Below, in pieces: positions 1-8,384 of a stretch of 64,000 nucleotides of DNA. A program made the translations under genes and the position numbers. Within the stretch, counting starts at the first letter, position 1. Every line of letters starts with the position of its first letter. The notes beneath the pieces were generated by a model. That model made no database searches and was not told where the DNA came from. It saw only the letters and a program-made list of their open reading frames with translations. Location: contig SAQL01000016.1 of assembly GCA_004020645.1 (NCBI GenBank), positions 1 to 64,000 on the forward strand. Reading direction: 5' to 3'. The stretch comes from Mesorhizobium sp. (GTDB lineage Bacteria; Pseudomonadota; Alphaproteobacteria; Rhizobiales; Rhizobiaceae).

Positions 1-114
1 GTGGGCGGGGGTGGGTGTGCCCGGATTGTAGGAAATCCTACGCGCGCCGGCTGGGTCGCGTCTACCAACCGGCGGTTGGAATGCTCAACTCAGTTAGCCT
101 TGCTTTACCCGGTC

Positions 115-324
115 CTACCGCCCCAGCGCTTGTTTCGAAACCGACAGAAGTTCCTCTTCGTCCACCACTCCGGCCATGTAGTTGGCAATAATTCGGGACG
201 CGAGCGCTTCACGTCGATGCGCAGATTCACTGTCAATCTTCAATCGCTCGAACACCCGCGCCAGTAGGGCCAACTCGGTCGGGTTGAAGACACCCGCATG
301 CTCGGCTTTTCCACGAATCGGCAT
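115..324 (-). CDS. Small conserved hypothetical protein
   Basis: A 69-residue soluble protein with no signal peptide or membrane segment. It is mostly charged helix, with a central block around residues 12-55 (FNPTELALLARVFERL, then ASRIIANYMAG). An ATG preceded by a G-rich Shine-Dalgarno (GAAGGGGG) supports the start. The start FNPTELALL and the pattern of a short helical protein are like small rhizobial proteins of unknown function. I assign no function. It lies beside a DUF982 gene on the same strand, with about 130 bases between them. Confidence 0.6.
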   Translation of the reverse strand: MPIRGKAEHAGVFNPTELALLARVFERLKIDSESAHRREALASRIIANYMAGVVDEEELLSVSKQALGR

Positions 325-453
325 GACAAACCCCCTTCGCCCAGAGATTTTGTTCGTGCGGCATTATCATACACCAAAAAACCGCACCCCGTTGCAGAAT
401 CGCAGACGCGAGATGCGGCCTCGCGGAAGATCTGCGAGCAGGCGAGGGCGACC

Positions 454-738
454 TCACATCAGATCTTCAGCAACCCCGTCGAATTTCTTGAGGCCTTCGC
501 TTGGGGGCTTCTGCTTATGAAGTCCCTGTTCCGTTACAGCAGCCTCGAAGGCGGCGAACGCAGCTTGGTGACTGCAATGCCCGGCCAGGCATTCGTCGAT
601 CATTCGGATTGCTTCAAGCCGGGACGGCTTGTCCATGGATGGCCATGGCTGCTGAAGCGCTTTCGCAGCGTCGGCTATCGACGCGACCACCATCGGCCTG
701 TGATTCAGGTAGATTGTAATCGGGACAAACGCCGTCAT
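454..738 (-). CDS. DUF982 family small protein
   Basis: A 94-residue protein matching the DUF982 pattern common in Mesorhizobium and Rhizobium. It opens with a beta-rich segment (PITIYLNHRPMVVASIADAAKAL), then a WPSMDKPSR block, then helices with the conserved cysteine-containing stretch ECLAG and an AFEAAVTEQG segment that aligns with the family C-terminus. A GGGAGCGA Shine-Dalgarno precedes the ATG. The family has no established biochemical function. A second DUF982-like gene occurs at 27405-27707. Confidence 0.7.
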   Translation of the reverse strand: MTAFVPITIYLNHRPMVVASIADAAKALQQPWPSMDKPSRLEAIRMIDECLAGHCSHQAAFAAFEAAVTEQGLHKQKPPSEGLKKFDGVAEDLM

Positions 739-1113
739 TTTTGTCGCTCCCCGGGATTGAAGGCGGTTAAACGCGAAGACATGGCGGTGGTTGCATCATC
801 ATCGTGAATTCAGAGCGCCGCTGCCCGATGCGATCGAGGCTGAATACGCCTTGCTTGGTGCCAACACGCAGGGGCTGCACGTCCGACGAGCCTTGATCGT
901 TTCGGTTCCATGAACGAAGAAGCCCGCGCCCCACGGAGGGAAGGACGCGGGCTGATCGGAGGGGACAATCCGATCTCGCAGCATTCCTATGTGCACAGGA
1001 AATATTACTGCAGGAGGCGAACGTCTTGGGCGTGCCAGTGTTCCATACGGAGACAAAAAAGCCCGCTACAACCTTTCGCCAAGGCGGTCGATGGAGGCCT
1101 GGATATCTATCCC
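739..1113. other. Intergenic region with tandem hairpins
   Basis: About 375 bases without a convincing gene. It contains two adjacent perfect inverted repeats. The first is AGCCCGCG (921-928) with CGCGGGCT (946-953) around a purine-rich loop. The second is GATCGGA (954-960) with TCCGATC (969-975). A run of six A at 1055-1060 reads as a T tract on the minus strand, just past the end of the DUF4440 gene, and may be part of its terminator. The hairpins could be a small RNA, a terminator pair or a repeat. I cannot tell which. Confidence 0.4.
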
Positions 1114-1563
1114 TTATTGGGCCGCACCAAAATTCCAGATGTCCCGATGCAAGCGCCATGTCCCGTCGTCGCCCTTTTTCCAGACGACGATGTACTTCCC
1201 CGCAACGGCGGAGACGGCGCCGTCTTTACTCGGCACATCGAGCGTAAATGCGCCAACTTCGTAGGCGAGGTTCGCGCTCTCTTCCACTTCCAGCGCCTTC
1301 AGGGTGAGATTCTTCATCCCGCCTTTGATCGCGCCCTGCCAGAATTCTTCCACGGCCTTGCGGCCATCGACGCGCTTGCCGTCGGGCGGCAGCACGGCAG
1401 CGTCCTCGGTATACAATTGACCCACCGCGTTTCCGCTGTTGAAGGCGTCCGTGAATTTCGTCAGCGCCGCTTCTATGTCCTCGCGAGCCGACTGGGCGGC
1501 CGCAGACAATGCAGAGGAAAGAAGCAGCACAGCAGCAAATGCAAATGACTTAACCAGTCGCAT
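1114..1563 (-). CDS. Secreted SnoaL-like/DUF4440 protein
   Basis: The start is placed at the internal ATG (MRLVKSFAFA) because it follows a good GGGAGGACGAG Shine-Dalgarno and begins a clear Sec signal peptide, with likely cleavage after ALSAAAQ near residue 24. The mature part is a single cone-like NTF2/SnoaL fold of about 120 residues: EDIEAALTKFTDAFNSGN, then YTEDAAVLPPDG, then the GRKAVEEFW block, ending in WRLHRDIWN. This is the DUF4440/SgcJ-EcaC type, found in many small periplasmic proteins of unknown substrate. Catalysis cannot be inferred from the fold. Confidence 0.75.
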   Translation of the reverse strand: MRLVKSFAFAAVLLLSSALSAAAQSAREDIEAALTKFTDAFNSGNAVGQLYTEDAAVLPPDGKRVDGRKAVEEFWQGAIKGGMKNLTLKALEVEESANLAYEVGAFTLDVPSKDGAVSAVAGKYIVVWKKGDDGTWRLHRDIWNFGAAQ

Positions 1564-1786
1564 CTCGTCCTCCCTTGGCGTGATCGACATATCTACTGGA
1601 TGACTAGCACGCCCAACCCGAGTGCGCCGCCGCGCCCGCTCAATCGGCCAGACCATGACTTACATTAGGCCTTTCTGATATGATGGAGCAAGCACCAGAC
1701 GCTCTCGACAACAGGCCAGCAAGCGACTGCCGTGGAACCTTTCAAAGCCAAATGCCTTGTCCCTCCTCCATGGAAGGAGACGCGAA

Positions 1787-2209
1787 ATGAGCCTTGACAT
1801 TGGAAAAGTCGCCATAGCCTTGCTTGGCCTTCTTGCCTACAAGAACAGGGACAAGATCGGCGAGTTAATCGCCGGTACGAACTCGACAGATCCCAAAAGC
1901 GCCGGCTCTCCCGGCGGCCTGGGCGATATCCTGGACCGTCTCAGGAATGCGGGTGCGGGCGATCAAGTTGATTCTTGGGTCGGTACAGGATCAAATCGCC
2001 CCGTTCAGCGCGATCAGGTTGAGAAAGCCATCGACCCGCAAACGTTGAGCGATCTCGCGGAGCAAACCGGATTGTCCCGCGACGAACTTCTTGACCGGCT
2101 CACAAGAGAACTGCCCGACGCGGTGGACAAGCTTACTCCCGACGGCCAGATGCCTGTGAGCAAAGGTCCAAATCTCCTCGACGAGATACCTGGAGCTAGT
2201 CGCACGTAG
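1787..2209 (+). CDS. YidB-like (DUF937) protein
   Basis: A 140-residue protein of the YidB/DUF937 family. A hydrophobic N-terminal helix (VAIALLGLLAYKNRDKIGELI) is followed by a glycine-rich linker with GGLGDILDRLRNAGAGDQVDSWVGTG. Then comes the helical family core, PQTLSDLAEQTGLSRDELLDRLTRELPDAVDKLTPDGQMP. The start at 1787 follows GGAAGGAGA; the longer frame upstream has no such site. Proteins of this family are small and cytoplasmic, with poorly understood roles. It stands alone, convergent with nothing and upstream of the adenylate cyclase. Confidence 0.8.
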   Translation: MSLDIGKVAIALLGLLAYKNRDKIGELIAGTNSTDPKSAGSPGGLGDILDRLRNAGAGDQVDSWVGTGSNRPVQRDQVEKAIDPQTLSDLAEQTGLSRDELLDRLTRELPDAVDKLTPDGQMPVSKGPNLLDEIPGASRT

Positions 2210-2405
2210 CACCAAGCCGAAAAATGAAAGCCCGCGCTTCGCGGATCCTGTTCCTGTTGAAGGCGGCACTCTCGTGAAGCGTCGCCACATGACCGTCTCA
2301 GTGGTATCATGAACCAGCACGGTCGCGGTGTCGGGCAGCCGGATGGTGCATGTCGCGTCAATCGCCTGGGCTTCATCCGGCGGATCTCCTGAGGGAGAGA
2401 CAGCC

Positions 2406-4163
2406 ATGGCAACTGCAAGAGCGGAGCGGCGGCTGGCCGCGATCCTGGCCGCTGACGTCGTCGGCTATTCCCGCCTCGTCGAACATGACGAGGCTGGGAC
2501 GTTGTCGGCCCTGAAGGTTCTGCGCCGGGAGGTGATCGATCCGCTGCTGGCCGAGCATCAGGGCCGTATTGTCAAGCTGATGGGCGACGGTGCGCTCGTG
2601 GAGTTCGGCTCGGTCGTCGATGCCGTCGCGTGCGCGGTCGCCATCCAGAAGGGTGTTGCCGAGAACCAGGCCGATATCCCAACGGAGCGACGCATCATCT
2701 TCCGGATCGGCGTCAATCTCGGTGATGTGATCCACGAGATTGATGGGGATCTCTACGGCGATGGCGTCAACATCGCGGCCCGCCTCCAGACCTTGGCGGA
2801 TCCAGGCGGCATTTGCATTTCCGGCACGGCGTACGATCACCTCCAGGGCAAGCTTAACTGCGACTACGAGTACCTCGGCGAACGCGCGCTCAAGAACATG
2901 GAGCGGCCGGTGCGACTGTACCGCCCCCTTCTGGAAGGGACGACCGCACGAACGGCATCGCCCAGGCCCGCACTTCCGGACCGACCATCCATTGCGGTGC
3001 TGCCGTTCAACGCCATGAGCGCCGACCCGGAGCAGGACTTCTTCAGCGATGGGCTCACCGAGGACATCACCTCCGCGCTATCCAAGCTCAAGGGCTTCTT
3101 CGTGATCGCCCGCAACACGATGTTCACCTACAAGGGAAAGCCCGTGGATGTGCGCGCCATCGGGCGCGAACTCGGGATCCGCTATGTTCTCGAGGGGAGT
3201 GTCCGCAAGTCCGGCAACCGCGTGAGGGTGACCGCGCAGCTCATCGATGCGGCCTCCGAAGCCCATCTCTGGGCCGAGAGGTACGACGGCGACCTCGGCG
3301 ACATCTTCGTCATTCAGGACGAAATCACCGCAAGCGTCGTCGGCCGCATCGGGCCGGAACTCCTGGCGGCAGAGCATGCCCGCGAAAGCCCCAAGCCGCA
3401 TCATGGCCTTGATGCCTGGGAATGTGTCGTGCGGGCGGTGTTCCTGTGTTCCCAGTTGTCTGAGGAGAGCAGCCGGAAGATGCTCCCCCTGCTCGATCGG
3501 GCAATCGGACTGGCTCCCGATTATGCCCAGGCGCTCGCCATGAAAGGTTGGATTACGATGTGGCGCGCGTTCCAGGGGTGGGAGGACATGGGATACGCCC
3601 TGGCCCTTGCCAGGGATATCGTCCAACAAGCCATTGCCGCGGACGATAAGGAACCGTGGGCTTACCTTGCGCAGGCGATGATAGCCTTTGCGACGCGTGA
3701 CAATGTCCTGGCGATGGCAGCGATCAGCCAGGCTGTCGCGATCAACCCCAACTCCGCGTTTGCACACGGCCAGTTGGGACTTGCGCATGCCAACGGGGGC
3801 CGCGCGGCGGAGGCCATTCCTTGCATCGACTACGCCCTCAGACTGAGCCCGCGCGAGGCTTTTCTCGGCGACTTTCAGTTCTACTACGCCATGGCTTACT
3901 TCCAGGGCGCGAATTACGAGCTTGGATTGAGTTATGCACGGGAGGCGCATCGCTTGCGGTCCGGCCACGCGGTTCCGCTGGTCATCGGCACGGCCTGTGC
4001 CGGACTTCTGGACAACCAGGAGGCTGCCACGGACTTGCTCGGACGGCTCAAGTCGCTAGTCCCTGACATCTCACGGGACGCGGTCGGAGCAACATCTTCT
4101 TTCGTCCGCGCCGAGGATCGGGCGCGCCTGATCGAGGGACTTGCCCGTGCCGGCCTGAATTGA
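2406..4163 (+). CDS. Class III adenylate cyclase with TolB-like and TPR domains
   Basis: A 585-residue soluble signalling protein. Residues 8-180 form a class III cyclase homology domain: metal-site Asp17 in AADVVGYSRL, GDG around Asp61, RIGVNLGDV, then GDGVNIAARL with the expected Asn and Arg. Residues about 200-340 match the TolB-like domain often found after it (RPSIAVLPF...FSDGLTEDITSALSK...YVLEGSVRKSGNRVRVTAQLIDA). The rest is TPR-like helices. The domain order is common in Mesorhizobium and Bradyrhizobium, which carry many paralogues. The start follows CTGAGGGAGAGA. It probably makes cAMP in response to an unknown protein partner. Confidence 0.88.
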   Translation: MATARAERRLAAILAADVVGYSRLVEHDEAGTLSALKVLRREVIDPLLAEHQGRIVKLMGDGALVEFGSVVDAVACAVAIQKGVAENQADIPTERRIIFRIGVNLGDVIHEIDGDLYGDGVNIAARLQTLADPGGICISGTAYDHLQGKLNCDYEYLGERALKNMERPVRLYRPLLEGTTARTASPRPALPDRPSIAVLPFNAMSADPEQDFFSDGLTEDITSALSKLKGFFVIARNTMFTYKGKPVDVRAIGRELGIRYVLEGSVRKSGNRVRVTAQLIDAASEAHLWAERYDGDLGDIFVIQDEITASVVGRIGPELLAAEHARESPKPHHGLDAWECVVRAVFLCSQLSEESSRKMLPLLDRAIGLAPDYAQALAMKGWITMWRAFQGWEDMGYALALARDIVQQAIAADDKEPWAYLAQAMIAFATRDNVLAMAAISQAVAINPNSAFAHGQLGLAHANGGRAAEAIPCIDYALRLSPREAFLGDFQFYYAMAYFQGANYELGLSYAREAHRLRSGHAVPLVIGTACAGLLDNQEAATDLLGRLKSLVPDISRDAVGATSSFVRAEDRARLIEGLARAGLN

Positions 4164-4976
4164 CGGGTTGGATTGACCTCAAGAACCGATCGCTTACCGG
4201 TGAGGAGCTTTCCTGGCAGCATGTCGCGACGACTTTCGGAATTGTGCTGCGTGGAAGCCCATCTCGCGGCCGCCGCAACAAAGCTGCCAACACGAAGGTC
4301 GCTCCAGCTATCGCCGAAACGCTCCCCGTGATTGGCTCATCGCGAGTAAGGGCGTCCAGACGCTGGAAGGCGTGGCTCAAGTCTGGTGGCGTTTGCTACC
4401 GAATGCCGGACCGATGCAGCGGCGATCTAGTCACACGGAGCGGCACGTTTCATTGTGGCATCCGCGAAATGAACTTGTGAACCAAAAACGTCCGTTCATG
4501 GCACAACCTGCTTGTCCCGATGAGCGAGGCGAACGACGGCCTTCCACCCTTCCACGTCATTGCATTGAGGAAGGCGAGAGATCGCCCATCGCTTGCTTAT
4601 TATGCCGACATGCCGCACCGGCAAACTGGCGTTCGACCGGGCCCCAAGCGCCGACGCGGCATAATCCGGAACCCGGTATAATGGATATTATGCCGATATC
4701 GGCATAAGACGCATCGGCCGATCGAATGAAAAGCTCGCTCGGGTGCAGCTTGCCTGCCAGGCTTCTTGCCTTCCGGTTCGTCTTCGGTCGCGATGCCGAT
4801 GCCACAGGAAGAGCGGTTTTGGACTTCAGCCGCCGCTAACGGAGCAGTGCAGTCTTTGCATCTCGTGTCGCGCGCTCAACACCGGTCAATTACCATTCTC
4901 CCGGAGCCGGGAAATACTGTGCTAGGTCTTCGGTATAAACCGTAACCTATGTGTCCAGAATGGACCCTGAAAATAC
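4164..4976. other. Long gene-poor interval
   Basis: About 810 bases between the cyclase and tRNA-Arg. The open frames present lack ribosome sites, codon bias and recognisable domains. The only clear structure is the cluster of TTATGCCG/CGGCATAA sites described separately. Confidence 0.5.
4600..4707. promoter_or_regulatory. Palindromic operator-like cluster
   Basis: Positions 4688-4707 form a perfect 20-bp palindrome, with TTATGCCGAT followed by its exact complement ATCGGCATAA. The same half-sites recur just upstream: TTATGCCG at 4600-4607 and, inverted, CGGCATAA at 4657-4664. Such a long symmetric AT-flanked site looks like a binding site for a dimeric regulator, but no gene with a convincing start lies beside it. 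It may be the leftover control region of a lost accessory gene. Confidence 0.45.
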
Positions 4977-5053
4977 TGGCGATCCCGACAGGATTCGAAC
5001 CTGTGACCATCGGCTTAGAAGGCCGGTGCTCTATCCAGCTGAGCTACGGGACC
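4977..5053 (-). tRNA. tRNA-Arg (anticodon TCT)
   Basis: A full cloverleaf of 77 nt on the minus strand. The acceptor GGTCCCG pairs with CGGGATC, allowing one G-U. The D-arm is GCTC/GAGC, the anticodon loop is CTTCTAA with anticodon TCT, and the T-arm contains GTTCGAATC. The discriminator is G and CCA is encoded. The anticodon stem has a mismatch at the 27-43 pair. Confidence 0.93.
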
Positions 5054-5115
5054 GCTGGGCCGACGCCAAGGGCCGGCTGAGTTATGCGCTGGGACGGCTG
5101 CCCGGCATTTGCCGG

Positions 5116-5421
5116 TCAATGCGTCCAAGGCGTCCTGCGGTCATAGCGGAAATTCTCCGCATAGGAAATCTGGCGGCGCTTGGATTCCTTCGGCTCCTCG
5201 ACACGGTAGGCCAGCCCCTCTTTCTCCGCATAGGCCACCGCCTCTTCCCTTGTGTCGAAGGTGAGCCTGATCTGGCTCCGCATGTCACCCGACGTGGTGT
5301 AGCCCATCAGCGGATCGATTTTCTTGCGCATCTCGGGATCGAATTCCAGCACCCAGTGGCCGGTCTTGGCCTTGCCGGACTGCATCGCGGTTTTGGCTGG
5401 GCTGAAAATGCGCGCGGACAT
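5116..5421 (-). CDS. NADH dehydrogenase accessory subunit, NDUFS4-like
   Basis: A 101-residue protein of the ETC complex I subunit family (18-kDa NDUFS4 type), an accessory subunit of respiratory complex I found in alphaproteobacteria and mitochondria. The signature blocks are visible: ARIFSPAKTAMQSGKAKTG and WVLEFDPE near the N-terminus, DPLMGYTTSGDMRSQIRLTF in the centre, and the EEAVAYAEKEGLAYRV segment before a basic tail with SYAENFRYDR. The start was moved to the internal ATG, where the family begins. It lies beside tRNA-Arg, as in many rhizobia. Confidence 0.9.
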   Translation of the reverse strand: MSARIFSPAKTAMQSGKAKTGHWVLEFDPEMRKKIDPLMGYTTSGDMRSQIRLTFDTREEAVAYAEKEGLAYRVEEPKESKRRQISYAENFRYDRRTPWTH

Positions 5422-5637
5422 GGACACCTCGTTGCTACGTGCGAGCGGCACCGCCGCTGTATTCCCGTCATTACTGCGCAATGCCGCCGGCGGCAAGGCC
5501 GATGCCTGCCGTACCCCTTCGGCACGGCGGGCCACCGACGATGATCACGTTAGGGTTCACGGCAAAAGAACCCATCCCCTCAATCAGCCTGAGCAGTTTG
5601 CTACAACGCAGAAACTAACAAGGAGCGGCCACCGCTG

Positions 5638-5770
5638 TGGACGTTCAGCGGCCTGACCTTGCTAGCCGGCGCGCCTGCGGTTCTCGGCATGTGGCTCGGC
5701 AGCTGGCCCATGCGCCGCAATGGTCGGCGCTGGCGCTGGCCATCGACGCGGGGGCGATCCTAGTTGAACG
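5638..5770 (+). pseudogene. Relic of a ZIP-family metal transporter
   Basis: Two short frames look like the C-terminal end of a ZIP-type transporter. From 5638 the first frame reads WTFSGLTLLAGAPAVLGMWL. From about 5712 the next frame reads PQWSALALAIDAGAIL, which resembles the following transmembrane helix of the family. The two belong together but are out of register, so at least one frameshift lies near 5700-5712. No upstream part survives. The assignment rests on short motif recall and is tentative. Confidence 0.45.
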
Positions 5771-5961
5771 CGAGCCGGTAGCGCCGGAGGGCGACAAGGC
5801 GCGGCTAGTTCATTTTTCTATCCATGAGGAGCGCGATGAACAGCCGTGGGACTTTTGGTGGACTTTTCGTGCAACTCCCTGCCACTGTATGGCGTTCGTC
5901 CCGTTTTTGTCGTTTCGGGGGTTGCCTTCCAAAGCCCGGAACCCTATAGCCCGCAAGGCAT

Positions 5962-6038
<77 letters not shown>

Positions 6039-6165
6039 TTCATTCACCGCGACAGCCGTGCTGCCGGCGCAGCTGCGCCTGACAGCATCTGCGAAGGGCG
6101 AAGCACCCAAGCGACCGACGGGCAGCCCGGATTTCCCGGCGTGCCCGCTTGAAGCTTGCGACGCG

Positions 6166-6993
6166 TCAGCCTTGGATGAACGCCAGGAGATCCGGATTGA
6201 TGATCTCCGGGTGGGTGGTGCACATGCCGTGCGGAAGGCCCTTGTAGACCTTGAGCGTGCCGTGCTTCACCAGCTTGGCTGCAAGCAGAGCGGAGTCGGC
6301 AATCGGCACGATCTGGTCGTCATCGCCGTGCATGATCAGGACAGGCACGTCGAGCTTCTTCAGGTCCTCGGTAAAGTCGGTCTCGGAAAAAGCCTCGATG
6401 CAGTCGTAATGGGCCTTGGCTCCGCCCATCATGCCTTGGCGCCACCAGTTGTCGACAGCCCCTTGCGAGGCCTTGGCGCCCTCGCGATTGAAGCCGTAAA
6501 ACGGGCCGGCCGGCACATCCCTGTAGAACTGGGCGCGGTTGGCGACCAAAGCTGCACGGAAGCCGTCGAAGACCTCGATCGGCAGGCCGCCGGGGTTGCT
6601 GTCGGTCTTGAGCATGATCGGCGGCACCGCGCCGATCAGCACCGCCTTGGCGACGCGTCCCTCGCCACCGTAGCGGGCAACGTAACGCGCCACCTCGCCG
6701 CCGCCGGTCGAGTGGCCGATATGGACGGCGTTCTTGAGATCAAGGTGAGCGACCAGAGCCGCGACGTCGGCGGCATAGGTGTCCATCTCGTTGCCGGTCG
6801 CCGTCTGTGTCGAGCGACCGTGCCCGCGCCGGTCATGCGCGATCACGCGATAGCCCTTGTCGAGGAAGAACAGCATCTGGTTGTCCCAGTCATCGGCGCT
6901 CAGCGGCCAGCCGTGATGGAACACGATTGGCTGGCCTGTGCCCCAATCCTTGTAGAAAATCTCGGTGCCATCCTTGGTCGTGAATGTGCTCAT
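6166..6993 (-). CDS. Alpha/beta hydrolase, non-heme haloperoxidase type
   Basis: A 275-residue cytoplasmic alpha/beta hydrolase of the bacterial non-heme chloroperoxidase/esterase group. Visible features are the oxyanion motif HHGWPLS, the nucleophile elbow GHSTGGG, a C-terminal acid in MHGDDDQIVP, and the catalytic histidine in GLPHGM. The length and the W-rich lid region (DNWWRQGMMGG) fit. Three ATG codons are stacked at the start. The third is chosen because AAGGAG sits about 7 bases ahead of it. It is transcribed away from the GlxA-type regulator, which probably controls it. Its natural substrate is unknown. Confidence 0.87.
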   Translation of the reverse strand: MSTFTTKDGTEIFYKDWGTGQPIVFHHGWPLSADDWDNQMLFFLDKGYRVIAHDRRGHGRSTQTATGNEMDTYAADVAALVAHLDLKNAVHIGHSTGGGEVARYVARYGGEGRVAKAVLIGAVPPIMLKTDSNPGGLPIEVFDGFRAALVANRAQFYRDVPAGPFYGFNREGAKASQGAVDNWWRQGMMGGAKAHYDCIEAFSETDFTEDLKKLDVPVLIMHGDDDQIVPIADSALLAAKLVKHGTLKVYKGLPHGMCTTHPEIINPDLLAFIQG

Positions 6994-7119
6994 CATCATA
7001 CTCCTTGATAGGGTTGGCTGATTGGTGGGGGAAGGTTCGTTCCTTCTGTGGACAAGCTATTGCAACGGAGTCATGGTGAGGATTGGCAAAACAGACATTG
7101 TACATGGCAAAACTGACAA

Positions 7120-8121
7120 ATGATTGCGGCGCGTGATCCGGTCGAAATCGGCCTCGTTGCATATCCTGGCGTTCAGGGAGCGGCCGTTCTTGGGCTGACC
7201 GATCTCTTCCAGCTGGCCAACCGGCTGGCTGCCGAACGGTCGCCGGACGTGCTGAGGCTTCGTGTCAGCCATTGGCAGTTGCAAGAGGCGAGCCAAACCG
7301 TTATCCGCACCTTCGACAGCGAGCCCGGCCCCGGCCATGGACCTGCCATGGTCATCTTGCCTCCGACCCTGGGCGATCCGATTCCGCGCGAGGCGGCCGC
7401 GCCCTATGCCGACTGGCTCAGGGCCCGCCATGCGGCAGGCGCGACGCTGGGCTCGGTCTGCGCCGGCGCCTTCGTGCTTGCCGAGACCGGTCTGCTGTCG
7501 GGTCGTGCGGCGACCACGCACTGGGCCTATCGCGACGCGCTGGCGATACGCTTCCCCGACATCGTGCTGGATGCCGACAAGCTGGTCATCGACGATGGCG
7601 ACATCATCACCGCCGGCGGCTACATGGCCTGGACCGATCTCGGCCTGAAGCTCGTCGACCGGGTGCTCGGGCCGACCGTGATGATAGAAACCGCCCGATT
7701 CATGCTGGTGGACCCGCCGGGGCGCGAGCAACGCTTCTATAGCCCCTTTGCTCCCAGGCTGAGCCATGGCGACGAAGCTATCCTCAAAGTGCAGCACTGG
7801 CTCCAGGCGAGAGGGGCGCGCGGTGTGACGCTTGCCACCATGGCGGAGCATGCGGCCTTGGAGGAGCGGACCTTTTTGCGCCGCTTTCGCAACGCCACCG
7901 GCCTCAAGCCGACCGAGTATTGCCAGCACCTGCGCGTCGGCAAGGCGCGTGAGATGCTGGAAGCGACGACCCGATCCATAGACCAGATCGCCTGGGATGT
8001 CGGCTATGACGATCCCGGCTCCTTCCGCAAAGTTTTCGCCAGGATAACCGGCCTGGTGCCCGGCGATTACCGCAGGCGCTTCGGCGTGGAACGGGCGGCG
8101 CCGCCAGTCGGTGGGATCTGA
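7120..8121 (+). CDS. GlxA-type AraC family transcriptional regulator
   Basis: A 333-residue regulator with two parts. Residues about 5-180 form a DJ-1/PfpI-like glutamine amidotransferase domain with the cysteine elbow GSVCAGAFVLAETGLLSGR and the family TTHW motif. Residues about 215-325 form the AraC DNA-binding domain with two helix-turn-helix units, ending in the classical DQIAWDVGYDDPGSFRKVFARITGLVPGDYRRRF. It is divergent from the haloperoxidase-like hydrolase 127 bases away. This arrangement is common and suggests local control. The amidotransferase-like domain in such regulators is thought to sense ligands rather than catalyse. Confidence 0.9.
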   Translation: MIAARDPVEIGLVAYPGVQGAAVLGLTDLFQLANRLAAERSPDVLRLRVSHWQLQEASQTVIRTFDSEPGPGHGPAMVILPPTLGDPIPREAAAPYADWLRARHAAGATLGSVCAGAFVLAETGLLSGRAATTHWAYRDALAIRFPDIVLDADKLVIDDGDIITAGGYMAWTDLGLKLVDRVLGPTVMIETARFMLVDPPGREQRFYSPFAPRLSHGDEAILKVQHWLQARGARGVTLATMAEHAALEERTFLRRFRNATGLKPTEYCQHLRVGKAREMLEATTRSIDQIAWDVGYDDPGSFRKVFARITGLVPGDYRRRFGVERAAPPVGGI

Positions 8122-8384
8122 ACATGCGGCGGTAGCGGCACGACCCCACGGCTGCGCGAGGCGAGCGGACTGAACGGAAGCGCGGGGTGAGCCAACGACT
8201 AACCGATAAATCACAAGTTGCGACGAATGCGGCAGCACATGTTCGAAAACGGCCGATGCACAGGCTGCGGGTAGGATGGCCCTCGGCCAAAATCTATCGC
8301 CGACATTATCTCGTGGGAGAGCTTATAGCTGGGAGCGTCGACCTCGTAGCATCGTGGCGCGCATCTGGCGCAGGTAACTCATGT

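Noticed and set aside
4164..4950. Open frames of 80-110 codons downstream of the cyclase
   Set aside because: None has a ribosome site, codon bias or a recognisable domain.
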